The translations under genes were made by a program, and so were the position numbers. Shown here piece after piece: positions 7,869 through 16,285 of a stretch of 64,000 nt of DNA. The notes below the pieces were generated by a model. That model had not been told where the DNA came from. It saw only the letters and a list, made by a program, of their open reading frames with translations, and did not search any database. Numbering within the stretch: position 1 is the first letter of the stretch; each line of letters opens with the position of its first letter. Location: assembly GCF_003946915.1 (NCBI RefSeq), contig NZ_RPOC01000021.1, positions 1 through 64,000 on the forward strand. The letters are read 5' to 3'. This stretch comes from Flavobacterium ustbae (GTDB lineage Bacteria; Bacteroidota; Bacteroidia; Flavobacteriales; Flavobacteriaceae).

Positions 7869-9655
7869 TGCTAAAAAAACTACTTTACTTTTTTCCAAAA
7901 AAAAGCCTCATTTTCTGCCTTTTAACTTGCGGGGTAGTTCTAGCACTTTGTTTGTCTCTGAAATTTACAGACCCTAAAAAACTACCTTTGAGTTACGCCA
8001 AAACCGACCGTTTATCAGAAATAAAAAAAACATTGGCAAAGGCACATGCTTTTTCGAAAGTTGAAAAAGGTGACAGCGCTTATTTTTATTTCAATAAAAC
8101 TCAATTGTTATGTGAGCCAAAAGAGGACTATGCCGATTATTATGTGGAATCACTAAATCATATGGCAGAAATTTTACAAAGACAAGGTGACTATTATAAA
8201 GTAGAAACTATACTCGTAAAAGCTTTACCATACTTAGATAAGACAACAAATGTAAAATATGCCGTTAACACTTATACGTTTATGGCCTACAACTATGATA
8301 TTACTTATGATAATGAAAAAGCATTATATTATCATAGAAAAGCATTAAAGAAGGCCTTCTCTACATTTAGAAAATCTCGTATAATATCTGAAATTGCCTT
8401 TGTTTATGTGCAGGAAGGAAAATATCAGGAAGCTGTTGATTTACTAGAACCTATAGCCTGGCTGAATATAGAGGACAAAATTACTCCTTCAAATACAGGT
8501 TTTCAGCGCAGTGCTAAATTGTACAATTTGGGTCTTTCCTACCTCTATCTTGGAAATCATAAAAAAGAAGCTTTTGACTGCTTTACCGAAAGTCTAAAAG
8601 TCGCTCTTACTTTAAATGATGACTATGAACTAATTACCTCCTACTATGCTCTTTATAAATATTACGAAAAATACAATAATCCTAAGCTGAAAAAAATTAA
8701 TATTGAGAAAGCGTATTACTATGCTAAAAAGTCAAACTCTAAATCCTACGCCGTTAGCATGTTAGGTTGTTTAATTGAGGCAGACAATGCCGCAAATTCA
8801 AAAAAGAATTTTAAAATTTATAGTAGAATGCTTGACAGTCTTATTGTGAGCAGAAAAAAAGCAAAAAATCAGTTTGCAGATATTATATATAATTCACAGA
8901 AAGATAAAGATGAAAACTTAGAGCTTAAAAATCATAAAGCCGAAAACGAGTTAAAACTACAAAGGCAAAAAAACAGAAGCTATATATCTTATATAGTAAT
9001 TTCAATTAGTATTATAAGTTTAATATTTATATTTTTTTACATAACTATAAAAGGAAAAAAAGAAAGAAACAATGAAGTTTTCAAGAATGAAATGCGTATT
9101 TCTGAAAAATTGCAGTTTGAACTCGAAAAAGACATTGATAAAATTTTGTTGTTTACAGAAAATTACGATCTAGAAAAAGAAGAAAATAAAGAAAAACTTC
9201 TATCTCATTTAAACAATATCTATCTAAAAACCAGAAATATTTCTCGAGAAAATAGCGAAATAGCTACCGATGAAAATTTTGAAAAGGCGCTTAAAGAAAT
9301 GATTTCTGGATATACCAACCAAAACATAAATATAATAATAAATGGTTTGCATACTTTTTCGTGGTGTAAAATTGCGCGAGTGAAAAAAATTACTGTTTTT
9401 CGTGTTCTTCAGGAAATTTTTGACCAGATGAAAACACTAAATAATGCTTCGTTAGCAAGTATAACATTTAAAAAAGAAGAAAAAAATATCTTGATAATGT
9501 ATAGTGATAATGGCAACGAAATCAGCTCAAAAAACATTGTTTTAGAAAAAAGACTACAAAATGTGGAAAACCGTATTAAAACAATAAAAGGAACACTTAA
9601 TTTTGGCACATATTCCGAAAGCGGTTTTAAAATAAGTTTCAAATTTCCAATATAA
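7868..9655 (+). CDS. TPR sensor kinase paralogue, probable pseudokinase
   Basis: A 595-aa paralogue of the preceding protein with the same order: an N-terminal hydrophobic segment, a TPR region, a coiled stretch, a transmembrane helix near 378-400 and a kinase-like C-terminus. Key residues differ. The phosphoacceptor motif KLHDEL is KLQFEL here, so the His is Gln. The N-box Asn position in ELLVNM reads EIFDQM. The G1 box DNGKGAD reads DNGNEIS. Without His, Asn and the second Gly it is unlikely to bind ATP or autophosphorylate. The reading frame is intact, so it is not decaying. It probably acts as a partner or scaffold for its neighbour. Confidence 0.82.
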   Translation: MLKKLLYFFPKKSLIFCLLTCGVVLALCLSLKFTDPKKLPLSYAKTDRLSEIKKTLAKAHAFSKVEKGDSAYFYFNKTQLLCEPKEDYADYYVESLNHMAEILQRQGDYYKVETILVKALPYLDKTTNVKYAVNTYTFMAYNYDITYDNEKALYYHRKALKKAFSTFRKSRIISEIAFVYVQEGKYQEAVDLLEPIAWLNIEDKITPSNTGFQRSAKLYNLGLSYLYLGNHKKEAFDCFTESLKVALTLNDDYELITSYYALYKYYEKYNNPKLKKINIEKAYYYAKKSNSKSYAVSMLGCLIEADNAANSKKNFKIYSRMLDSLIVSRKKAKNQFADIIYNSQKDKDENLELKNHKAENELKLQRQKNRSYISYIVISISIISLIFIFFYITIKGKKERNNEVFKNEMRISEKLQFELEKDIDKILLFTENYDLEKEENKEKLLSHLNNIYLKTRNISRENSEIATDENFEKALKEMISGYTNQNINIIINGLHTFSWCKIARVKKITVFRVLQEIFDQMKTLNNASLASITFKKEEKNILIMYSDNGNEISSKNIVLEKRLQNVENRIKTIKGTLNFGTYSESGFKISFKFPI

Positions 9656-9662
9656 GACATCT

Positions 9663-10331
9663 ATGTTTAAAAAAGTTTTAGTTGCCGAAGATCTAGACAG
9701 CATCAGCATTGCAGTTGTTCAAGTACTTGAAGAGTTACAAGTTCCTGTAATCCATCATGTGAAATATTGTGACGAGGGTTTGCTCAAAGTAAAAAAGGCA
9801 TTGGCTGAAAAAGAACCTTATGATTTATTGATTACAGATTTGTCTTTTAAGTCTGATCATAGAAAAGTAAATTTAAATAGTGGTGATGAACTTATTGAAG
9901 CCATAAATAAAGTACAGCCAAAACTTAAAAAAATTGTTTTTTCTATAGAAGACAAAAGCTACAGAATTAAATCTTTATTTAATGATTTAGGAATTAACGC
10001 CTATGTTACAAAAGGAAGAAACAGTATTTCTGAGTTAAGAAATGCTATTAAAAGTGCTTTTAACAACGAAGAAAAAATTCTTTCTTCAGATTTGTCTTTT
10101 AGTTTTAACGATAAAGCGTTAATAGAAATTGAATCGTATGATATTTCTATTTTAAAACTTTTATCTCAAGGATATATTTTAGAAAGCATTTCTAAAGAAT
10201 TTAAAGATTTATCTATAACTCCAAACGGAACAAGCAGTATCGAAAAAAGAATCAATAAACTCAAAATTTACTTTAAGGCAAACAACAATGTGCATTTGAT
10301 TGCCATTGCAAAAGATTTCGGATTGGTGTAA
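9663..10331 (+). CDS. Response regulator with LuxR-like C-terminal helix-turn-helix
   Basis: A 222-aa protein. The receiver domain (1-125) has the acidic pair E9/D10, phosphoacceptor D59 in LLITDLSF, S94 and K117 in YVTKG. The C-terminus (150-222) has a predicted helix-turn-helix (LKLLSQGYILESISKEF, then SSIEKRINKLKIYF) only loosely like NarL. It lies 7 bases after the paired TPR kinases, so the three genes form one operon and one signalling unit. An inverted repeat follows the stop (10343-10358). Confidence 0.87.
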   Translation: MFKKVLVAEDLDSISIAVVQVLEELQVPVIHHVKYCDEGLLKVKKALAEKEPYDLLITDLSFKSDHRKVNLNSGDELIEAINKVQPKLKKIVFSIEDKSYRIKSLFNDLGINAYVTKGRNSISELRNAIKSAFNNEEKILSSDLSFSFNDKALIEIESYDISILKLLSQGYILESISKEFKDLSITPNGTSSIEKRINKLKIYFKANNNVHLIAIAKDFGLV

Positions 10332-10342
10332 TTTTTATAGCT

Positions 10343-10358
10343 TTACGGGTTTCCGTAA
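10343..10358 (+). terminator. Short inverted repeat after the response regulator
   Basis: TTACGG / CCGTAA arms around GTTT. There is no clear T tract, so it is either a weak terminator or an operator for the next small gene; the string TAAATTTG at 10380-10387 resembles a -7 box for that gene. Confidence 0.35.
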
Positions 10359-10408
10359 GGATTACACTTTTGATTCTGCTAAATTTGTGAGAATCTATTA
10401 ACTGACCA

Positions 10409-10642
10409 ATGAAACCAAGAAGTAAAGCAAGTATTATCTTCTCTAAAATTAATACTACCCAAAATAAAATTATAATGAAAACAATGTTACTTTGCCTTTT
10501 TTTATCGATAAGTTTTGCCATTGTTTCTGAAAGAACAGGCTGGCTAGAAATTGACTGGAAAATAATTTTTATTCCAGCATTATTAGTATTGCAAATTATA
10601 ATTATCGGAACTGCGTTAAAAAATCGATACAAAAAACATTAA
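10409..10642 (+). CDS. Small two-helix membrane protein
   Basis: The 77-aa frame has two hydrophobic helices: MLLCLFLSISFAIVS, then after WLEIDWK a second helix IIFIPALLVLQIIIIGTAL, ending in the basic tail KNRYKKH. This matches the positive-inside pattern of an inner-membrane protein. I do not recognise the family. The true start may be the ATG at 10475 (MKTMLLC), giving 55 aa. No signal peptide cleavage site is evident. Confidence 0.5.
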   Translation: MKPRSKASIIFSKINTTQNKIIMKTMLLCLFLSISFAIVSERTGWLEIDWKIIFIPALLVLQIIIIGTALKNRYKKH

Positions 10643-10710
10643 TTAATTTTAAGTCAGGCTTAATTATTGCAAGAAAAGAAGTTTTATATCTTAGCTTCTT
10701 TACATTTTAC

Positions 10711-11514
10711 ATGAAAAATACTCTTAGCCTATTCTTATTATTATTTGCATTTATATCTTTTTCGCAAACCAAAGTTGTATCATGGAATATAGAAAATTTT
10801 GGAAAATCTAAATCTGATATCCAATTGAATTATATTGCCAAAACAATTTCAAATTACGATATAATTGTAATTCAAGAAGTTGTGGCCAGAAACGGTGGTG
10901 CACAAGCTGTAGCTAAACTTGCCGAATTGCTTAATCAAAAAGGTAATAAATGGGATTATAAAATAAGTGACCCAACTTCTAGCAGCAGTTACAAAACAGA
11001 ACGGTATGCTTTTATTTGGAAAACTCACAAAGCTAAATTAAAAAATAAGCCTTGGTTGGAGAAAAAGTTCAGCCTAGAAATTGATAGAGAACCGTATTAT
11101 GCCACTTTTGAAATTAATAATAAAACAATAACGCTTGTTAATTTTCATGCGATAACGCAAAAGAAGCAGCCCGAAACTGAAATCAAATATTTCAAATTTT
11201 TACCAAAAGAATATCCTAATTTAAATCTGGTTTTCTTAGGTGATTTTAATTGTCCCGAAAAACATTCCGTTTTTAATCCGTTAAAAAAAATGGGATATGT
11301 ACCTGTACTAAAAAATCAAAAAACGACTCTTAAGCATGCATGCAAAAACAATATTTGCCTAGCATCTGAATTTGATAATATTTTTTACAATGCAGCTACT
11401 TTAAAAGTGAGAAACTTTGGAGTCATCAAAACTTACGAAGATTTCGATTCACTTCAAAATGCTAGAAAAGTATCCGATCATATTCCGATTTGGTTTGAAT
11501 TTTCTTTAAACTAA
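10711..11514 (+). CDS. Secreted endonuclease/exonuclease/phosphatase-family protein
   Basis: A 267-aa protein with an N-terminal signal peptide (about 1-18, ending FISFSQ). The DNase I-like fold motifs appear in order: VVSWNIENFG (metal Asn), IVIQEVV (catalytic Glu), LVNFHA, FLGDFNC (catalytic Asp-x-Asn) and VSDHIPIWFEF (catalytic Asp-His). The family includes DNases, phosphodiesterases and sphingomyelinases, so the exact substrate is uncertain, though secreted DNA scavenging is plausible. It stands alone and converges with the next gene, whose stop lies 1 base away. Confidence 0.85.
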   Translation: MKNTLSLFLLLFAFISFSQTKVVSWNIENFGKSKSDIQLNYIAKTISNYDIIVIQEVVARNGGAQAVAKLAELLNQKGNKWDYKISDPTSSSSYKTERYAFIWKTHKAKLKNKPWLEKKFSLEIDREPYYATFEINNKTITLVNFHAITQKKQPETEIKYFKFLPKEYPNLNLVFLGDFNCPEKHSVFNPLKKMGYVPVLKNQKTTLKHACKNNICLASEFDNIFYNAATLKVRNFGVIKTYEDFDSLQNARKVSDHIPIWFEFSLN

Positions 11515-12774
11515 TTACGTTTTAAGTTTCTTTTTTCTAGCAGCCGGAAATAAAACATTGTTTAATATCAACCTATAACCTGGCGAATTTGGATGTAAAT
11601 CTAAAACCGTTGGCGGGTCTCCAACCTGATGCTGAAAATCTTCTGGATCATGACCTCCAAAAAAAGTAAACATTCCTTTCCCTTTTTCACCATGAATATA
11701 TCTTGATTCTCCGTTTAATTCGCAAGTCCCCATAATCAAGATATTCGATTTTATTAAAGAAGTATCAAAAGAAGTGGTCTGCCCCATAAAACCTTTTACC
11801 AATTGCGTATGATTTTGGCATAACATACTCGGGATCGGATCCCATTTTGCAGAAAATTCCATTAAAGTAAAATAATCTTTATCCATCACGATACGTCTTT
11901 TAGTCGTCATATCGATATCTGAAAATTCATAAACTTCAGGTCTTCTTTCTAAGGTAAAGTTTTTAAAAGCAAAAGAATTATTATAGTTTAATTTTGACTG
12001 ATAATTAGATTCGCTAGGATCTCCGTCAAACATAGTTTCGCAAATATCTACTCCGTCGGCGGCAAGTGCAATATCAAAACTATCTGTAGCAGAGCACATA
12101 GCAAACATAAAACCGCCACCAATTACAAAATCTCTAATTTTTTTTGCAACTGCTCCTTTTTCCTGAGATACTTTCGCATATCCTAATTTGGCCGCCAAAG
12201 CTTCAGCATCTCTTTTTTGGTCGATATACCAAGGTGTATTTTTGTAGGCTGCATAAAACTTTCCGTATTGTCCAGTAAAATCTTCGTGATGCAAGTGAAG
12301 CCAATCGTACATTAATAATTGATCACTTAACACTTCTTCGTCATAAATTGGAGTAAAAGGAATTTCGGCATACGTTAGAACCAAAGTTACAGCATCATCC
12401 CAAGGCTGTTTTCCTTTTGGCGTATAAACCGCTATTTTAGGAGCTTTTTCTAAAATTACAGATTCCATGTTTTGAGAAGGGCTCGAAATTTCATTTAAGA
12501 TCGATGCCTGCTCACTATCGGAAATCACCTCAAAACTCACTCCTCTTATTTTACATTCTTTTCTAATCTCATCTGCATCTGGAAGTAAAAAAGAGCCTCC
12601 TCGGTAATTTAAAAGCCAGCTTGCTTTATAATCTCTGCTCAAACACCAATATGTAATTCCGTACGCTTTTAAATGGTTTTGTTGCGTCGATTCGTCCATC
12701 GGAAGTAAGATAAACGAAGCCTTTACATTAAACGTAACTAATAGTATAAAAATGTAGAATAAACTCTTATTCAT
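11515..12774 (-). CDS. Conserved Bacteroidota secreted protein (often labelled asparagine synthetase B)
   Basis: A 419-aa protein with a signal peptide (1-19, ending VKAS). Proteins of this kind are commonly auto-labelled asparagine synthetase B, but I see no N-terminal Cys nucleophile, no SGGxDS pyrophosphatase loop and no AsnB length. Conserved-looking blocks are SFLLPDADEIRKEC, VYTPKGKQPWDDAV, IGGGFMFAMCSATDSFDIAL, YIHGEKGKGMFTFFGGHDPE and HPNSPGYRLILNNVLFPA. The GGGFMFAMC segment followed by a GGHDPE segment resembles a glutamine-amidotransferase-like flavodoxin fold. The function is unknown. It is monocistronic, with a 346-base gap upstream holding a small gene. Confidence 0.75.
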   Translation of the reverse strand: MNKSLFYIFILLVTFNVKASFILLPMDESTQQNHLKAYGITYWCLSRDYKASWLLNYRGGSFLLPDADEIRKECKIRGVSFEVISDSEQASILNEISSPSQNMESVILEKAPKIAVYTPKGKQPWDDAVTLVLTYAEIPFTPIYDEEVLSDQLLMYDWLHLHHEDFTGQYGKFYAAYKNTPWYIDQKRDAEALAAKLGYAKVSQEKGAVAKKIRDFVIGGGFMFAMCSATDSFDIALAADGVDICETMFDGDPSESNYQSKLNYNNSFAFKNFTLERRPEVYEFSDIDMTTKRRIVMDKDYFTLMEFSAKWDPIPSMLCQNHTQLVKGFMGQTTSFDTSLIKSNILIMGTCELNGESRYIHGEKGKGMFTFFGGHDPEDFQHQVGDPPTVLDLHPNSPGYRLILNNVLFPAARKKKLKT

Positions 12775-12901
12775 TAGAAAATTATTTTAGTAAAGATATA
12801 AAAGGCTATCGCAAAAAAAGAATACTTGCGTCCTTTTCTAGAATAATAGCATGTTAAATAAAAAAGTATTCAAAAAAGAGGATTAGCAACAATTAAAAAA
12901 C

Positions 12902-12946
12902 AGGTAAAAATACCTATACTTTGGAAGAATATTCTCTATATATTTG
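12902..12946 (+). promoter_or_regulatory. Putative promoter and operator of the 41-aa peptide gene
   Basis: The palindrome AGGTA-AAAA-TACCT (12902-12915) lies just upstream of TTG (12921-12923) and TATATTTG (12939-12946). The spacer of 15 is shorter than the usual 19-21, so the promoter may be weak or activator-dependent. Confidence 0.45.
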
Positions 12947-12991
12947 CTATCCCAGGTTCACAAAACTAATCGCTGTAAAAACAACCAAACT

Positions 12992-13117
12992 ATGAAGTTT
13001 AATGAAAGTAACAACCAGCAAAAGGGTCTGAATATAATTCAGAAAATAGGTTTATGTGTCCTAGTAATAACAATCATATTGTATTACGTATTGTCAATTC
13101 AGTTTTTGACAGCCTAA
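12992..13117 (+). CDS. Predicted 41-aa single-pass membrane peptide
   Basis: The ATG at 12992 opens a 41-codon frame ending TAA at 13117. It has a polar N-terminus (MKFNESNNQQKGLNIIQKIG) and one hydrophobic helix (LCVLVITIILYYVLSIQFL), ending TA. A -7 box and an upstream palindrome precede it. It converges with the NarL-type response regulator, with only 3 bases between the two stops. Small membrane peptides next to two-component genes often modulate the kinase, but that is inference and no family is recognised. Confidence 0.5.
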   Translation: MKFNESNNQQKGLNIIQKIGLCVLVITIILYYVLSIQFLTA

Positions 13118-13120
13118 TTT

Positions 13121-13786
13121 TTAGATTGTCAAAACTGCTAATTCGTTCTGGATAGCATAAACTACCAAACCTGCAATATTTCGAGATTCAGTTTTGAGCA
13201 ATAAATTATTTCGATGCCCTTCTATGGTTCTCGGACTTAAAAAAAGATGTTCTGCAATTTCTGCGGTAGTTTTCTGCTGGCAAATCAATTGCAGAATTTC
13301 TATTTCGCGAGGCGAAAGAAAATTTGTTTCTAAACCCCCTCTTGCATTTTTGGGCGAAACTATTGTTTCCTGAATTGTTTTTAAAACATTTTCGTTATAA
13401 TAGAATCCTTTTTTAGCTACTTCGTTGATTGTATGAATTAAATCTTTTGGAGTGGTGTTTTTAATTAAGTAAGCCACTGCCCCAACTTGAATCATATTGG
13501 CGATAAAAGATTTGGTGTCGTAACTTGTTAATGCTATAATTTTTATATCGGGAAATATCTTTTTAATAATTTTGGTAGCTTCGACTCCGTTTAAGACTGG
13601 CATCTTCAAGTCCATTATTATGATATCTGGTTTAATTTCCCTTTCGTTTAATTGAGAAATAAGCTCATCTCCATTCGAGGCTTCAAAAATAATTTCTATA
13701 TTTTCTTCTCTTTGTAGTAGAAAAGAGATTCCTTTTCGAAACAAAATTTCATCATCGACTAGAGCAATTTTGATAGCAGCATTCAT
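13121..13786 (-). CDS. NarL/LuxR-family response regulator
   Basis: A 221-aa protein. The receiver domain (1-125) has D11/D12, phosphoacceptor D59 in IIIMDLKMP, the switch Thr in IIALTSYD and the Lys in AYLIKNTTPKD. The LuxR-type helix-turn-helix is at 153-221 (LSPREIEILQLICQQKTTAEIAEHL, then SPRTIEGHRNNLL). It acts as a DNA-binding output in the cytoplasm. The cognate kinase gene lies 116 bases upstream on the same strand. The gap between them may hold a second promoter. Confidence 0.93.
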   Translation of the reverse strand: MNAAIKIALVDDEILFRKGISFLLQREENIEIIFEASNGDELISQLNEREIKPDIIIMDLKMPVLNGVEATKIIKKIFPDIKIIALTSYDTKSFIANMIQVGAVAYLIKNTTPKDLIHTINEVAKKGFYYNENVLKTIQETIVSPKNARGGLETNFLSPREIEILQLICQQKTTAEIAEHLFLSPRTIEGHRNNLLLKTESRNIAGLVVYAIQNELAVLTI

Positions 13787-13902
13787 CTTTATTTGATTTT
13801 GGTCGTTTAGTTTGGTTTGTCGAAATTACAAAATATGATTTAGAAAAAATCTAAATAACTTATTTTATTAACTAAAAACCCTCCAAATTAGACAAATTTA
13901 AC

Positions 13903-14730
13903 CTAGAAAGTAAAATTTACAGCAATTCCATTATTAATTTCTGACTTAATTTCTATTGTTCCTTCTAAAAATGATATTCGGCTATCAATATTTTTCATTC
14001 CTAAACCTTTTTGGTTTTCGGCATTCGATCCGTCAAAACCAATTCCGTTATCTTCGTAATTGCAAGTATTTATTCCTTCATTATAAAAAAAAGAAATCCA
14101 AATTTGTGTGGCTTTTCCATGACGAAGCGAATTATTCATGAGTTCCTGAAGAATTCTAAAAACATGCAAATGACGGTCTATGTCTTTGTCATGAAAATCA
14201 ATCTCATTTTTATAATGTGTTTTAACCGATTTGCTAGATTCAAATTCTTCACAAAGTTCTTCAATACCTGCATGCAAACCAAATTTTTCAAAAACTGGCG
14301 GTAGCAGATTGTGGGCAATTTTTCTGGAATTATCTAATGCCTTGTTGGTTAAATTGATTATATTATCTGTAATCTCGGCAGTTTCGCTTTCAGTAAGATT
14401 GGGTGCCGAAAGTAAATGAGTATTTAAAGAAACAATATTTAATTTTGAACTAATATCGTCATGAAGATCTTGCGCTATTCTTTTGCGCTCTTCTTCCTGT
14501 GTTACAATAATGGCGTGTAATTGCTCTTTTTGATAACGAAGTATTAATTCTATTTTCTCTAGCTCTTTCTGAATGATTTTTTTTCTAGAAAAGTAAAAGA
14601 ATATGATTAATGCTACTGCAACAATTATAAAAAACAACGAGATATATAATATTATAGCTACGAGCTCTTTTTCTGGAACATTATTTATATTTAAAAAAAC
14701 CGAAGCGCTTATCATATTACAAATTATCAA
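13903..14730 (-). CDS. NarL-type (HisKA_3) sensor histidine kinase
   Basis: A 275-aa protein with a short N-terminus, one transmembrane helix (about 23-46), a coiled linker, and the dimerisation segment RKRIAQDLHDDISSKL with phosphoacceptor H90. The ATPase domain has ELMNNSLRHG (N box), YEDNGIGFDG (G1) and KGLGMKNIDSRISFLEG (G2). No extracytoplasmic sensor domain is present, so it probably senses through the membrane or a partner protein. The internal ATG six codons in (MISAS) is an alternative start. Its partner is the regulator at 13121-13786. Confidence 0.92.
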   Translation of the reverse strand: MIICNMISASVFLNINNVPEKELVAIILYISLFFIIVAVALIIFFYFSRKKIIQKELEKIELILRYQKEQLHAIIVTQEEERKRIAQDLHDDISSKLNIVSLNTHLLSAPNLTESETAEITDNIINLTNKALDNSRKIAHNLLPPVFEKFGLHAGIEELCEEFESSKSVKTHYKNEIDFHDKDIDRHLHVFRILQELMNNSLRHGKATQIWISFFYNEGINTCNYEDNGIGFDGSNAENQKGLGMKNIDSRISFLEGTIEIKSEINNGIAVNFTF

Positions 14731-14766
14731 AATTAGACTTGAAAATCATTTTCAAATATGTATATA

Positions 14767-14797
14767 AAAATCTCTATCAGGTTATGATAGAGATTTT
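14767..14797 (-). terminator. Terminator after the YDGARPSPPY lipoprotein gene
   Basis: AAAATCTCTATCA / TGATAGAGATTTT stem with a short GGT(T) loop and A/T flanks on both sides. It sits between the lipoprotein stop and the kinase start, so the two-component genes may need their own promoter. Confidence 0.75.
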
Positions 14798-14819
14798 ACA
14801 ATTTTAAAACTATCTTCTA

Positions 14820-15560
14820 TTAATAAGGAGGACTTGGTCTTGCCCCGTCATAAACATCCCCTGCATCTGCGGTTTTTGATGTTAATGATGAGCTTACAAT
14901 ACGATTGTTTTTGTCCATTCCTATCAAGTAAGTAGTTACTTTCCCTTCTGGGTTAAGCCCTAGGAAAACACCAATGTTTTTATTAGAAGCTTTTTCCAGC
15001 AATTCTTTTACAACTTCGACTTCTAAAGTGTAATAATGAAATCTGTCATCCTCATAAGAAGTCACTTTATCAAGATCTGAAACTGTTTTTAGTTTATTTT
15101 TCCATGATGTAATTCCGTCATAAGCCACAGAAGGATCCATAAGGTGAGCATTCAATACAGCAGAACTCTTTTGGGTGCTCACTGAAGAATTGTCTAAAAC
15201 ACTCAGCTGAGCGTCTAAATTAGAATCTTTCAGAATCTTAGAGTCAACAAATCCAAATTCATTTCGATCTTTATCAACTCCGGAAATAGTAAGCTGAATA
15301 GTGTTTTCATCATAACCTAAAACAAAACGTACAAATGTAACATTCTGATCTGCAACAAGGGTTTTAAGTTCTGCCGAAGAAAATAAATAGGCAGAAACCT
15401 GTTGCTGCGAATTTGCAAATTTTGCATTCAGATCGGCATCAAGCCAATTTTCCTGTTCGGTTTTTACAGCTGCAGAAGCATCTTCCTGAGAATTGTCTCT
15501 TTGGCAGGAAAAGGCAAAAATTGCAGCCGCAAGGGTAATCAATACTTTTTTTTGGTTCAT
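14820..15560 (-). CDS. Lipoprotein with two related domains and C-terminal YDGARPSPPY
   Basis: A 246-aa lipoprotein: signal with lipobox AIFAFSC and acidic residues shortly after (CQRDNSQED), which in this phylum can favour surface export. Two halves look like divergent copies of one domain: VSAYLFSSAELKTLV followed by VRFVLGYDENTIQLTISG in the first, and YYTLEVEVVKELLEKA followed by GVFLGLNPEGKVTTYLIGMD in the second. The last ten residues, VYDGARPSPPY minus one, are nearly identical to the tail of the 116-aa protein at 16286-16636. I do not recognise a family. It lies next to a membrane protein and a two-component system on the same strand. Confidence 0.7.
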   Translation of the reverse strand: MNQKKVLITLAAAIFAFSCQRDNSQEDASAAVKTEQENWLDADLNAKFANSQQQVSAYLFSSAELKTLVADQNVTFVRFVLGYDENTIQLTISGVDKDRNEFGFVDSKILKDSNLDAQLSVLDNSSVSTQKSSAVLNAHLMDPSVAYDGITSWKNKLKTVSDLDKVTSYEDDRFHYYTLEVEVVKELLEKASNKNIGVFLGLNPEGKVTTYLIGMDKNNRIVSSSLTSKTADAGDVYDGARPSPPY

Positions 15561-15630
15561 TATTTAAATATTAAGGGTTAATAAAAACGTGTTAAAAAAA
15601 TAATAAAGAGCGTTTTTTTTAAAATAAAAA

Positions 15631-16263
15631 TTAGTTTTCAAAAGACTTTTTAAAAAAACTTACTTTCCATTCATGCAATATAACTAATTGATAAACTAAA
15701 AATAAAAAAGCATTTAATTTCCATGAAAAATATTTAACATCTAAACTTAATGTTAATGTTAGATTTCCAATTAAATACAAAACAGTAGATCCTAACATAA
15801 AAAAAATGACAGCTATTGTTATATAATAATAAACTTTCTTTTCAGTAAGCATATTGTAGAAATGTAGTAAGCCGAAAATGACACAACTCAAGGACGTTAA
15901 AGTAATAGTAAATAAGTTAAATTTTAAAAATTCTTTTGGCTCTAAAAAAAATTGAACGCAAAAAATTACTATTCCCACTGATAAAATGCTTTTTACAAAT
16001 AATTTTTGGCTTTTTATTTTTATTAATGAATTATAAAAAAAACCCAATAAAACCATTTGGCCTATAATAAAAATATTAACTAAAAATAAATTATTAAAAT
16101 GCAAATGATATAGTAACTCCATTGACATCTGCATTATAAATGCAAAAACTAAATAGGCAACAAAAAAACCATTAACTTTTTCCTTACGGAAAAAGCTAAT
16201 GGAGTATAATATTAGATTAATTAATAAAATCAAATAACCTGAATATATTAAAAAATCAGCCAT
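15631..16263 (-). CDS. Polytopic membrane protein of unknown function
   Basis: A 210-aa protein of about seven hydrophobic helices (starting MADFLIYSGYLILLINLILY) with short loops and a basic tail (WKVSFFKKSFEN). No transporter, protease or oxidoreductase motif is evident. It is encoded between the two YDGxRPSPP proteins, 22 bases after the 116-aa gene and 70 bases before the lipoprotein gene, which suggests co-transcription and a shared job such as export or sensing. Similar seven-helix proteins occur beside NarL-type kinases in flavobacteria, to my recollection. Confidence 0.7.
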   Translation of the reverse strand: MADFLIYSGYLILLINLILYSISFFRKEKVNGFFVAYLVFAFIMQMSMELLYHLHFNNLFLVNIFIIGQMVLLGFFYNSLIKIKSQKLFVKSILSVGIVIFCVQFFLEPKEFLKFNLFTITLTSLSCVIFGLLHFYNMLTEKKVYYYITIAVIFFMLGSTVLYLIGNLTLTLSLDVKYFSWKLNAFLFLVYQLVILHEWKVSFFKKSFEN

Positions 16264-16285
16264 TCTTGAAATAGTTTATTAAAAA

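Noticed and set aside
11515..12774. Asparagine synthetase B
   Set aside because: The class II amidotransferase Cys and the SGGxDS loop are absent and a signal peptide is present.
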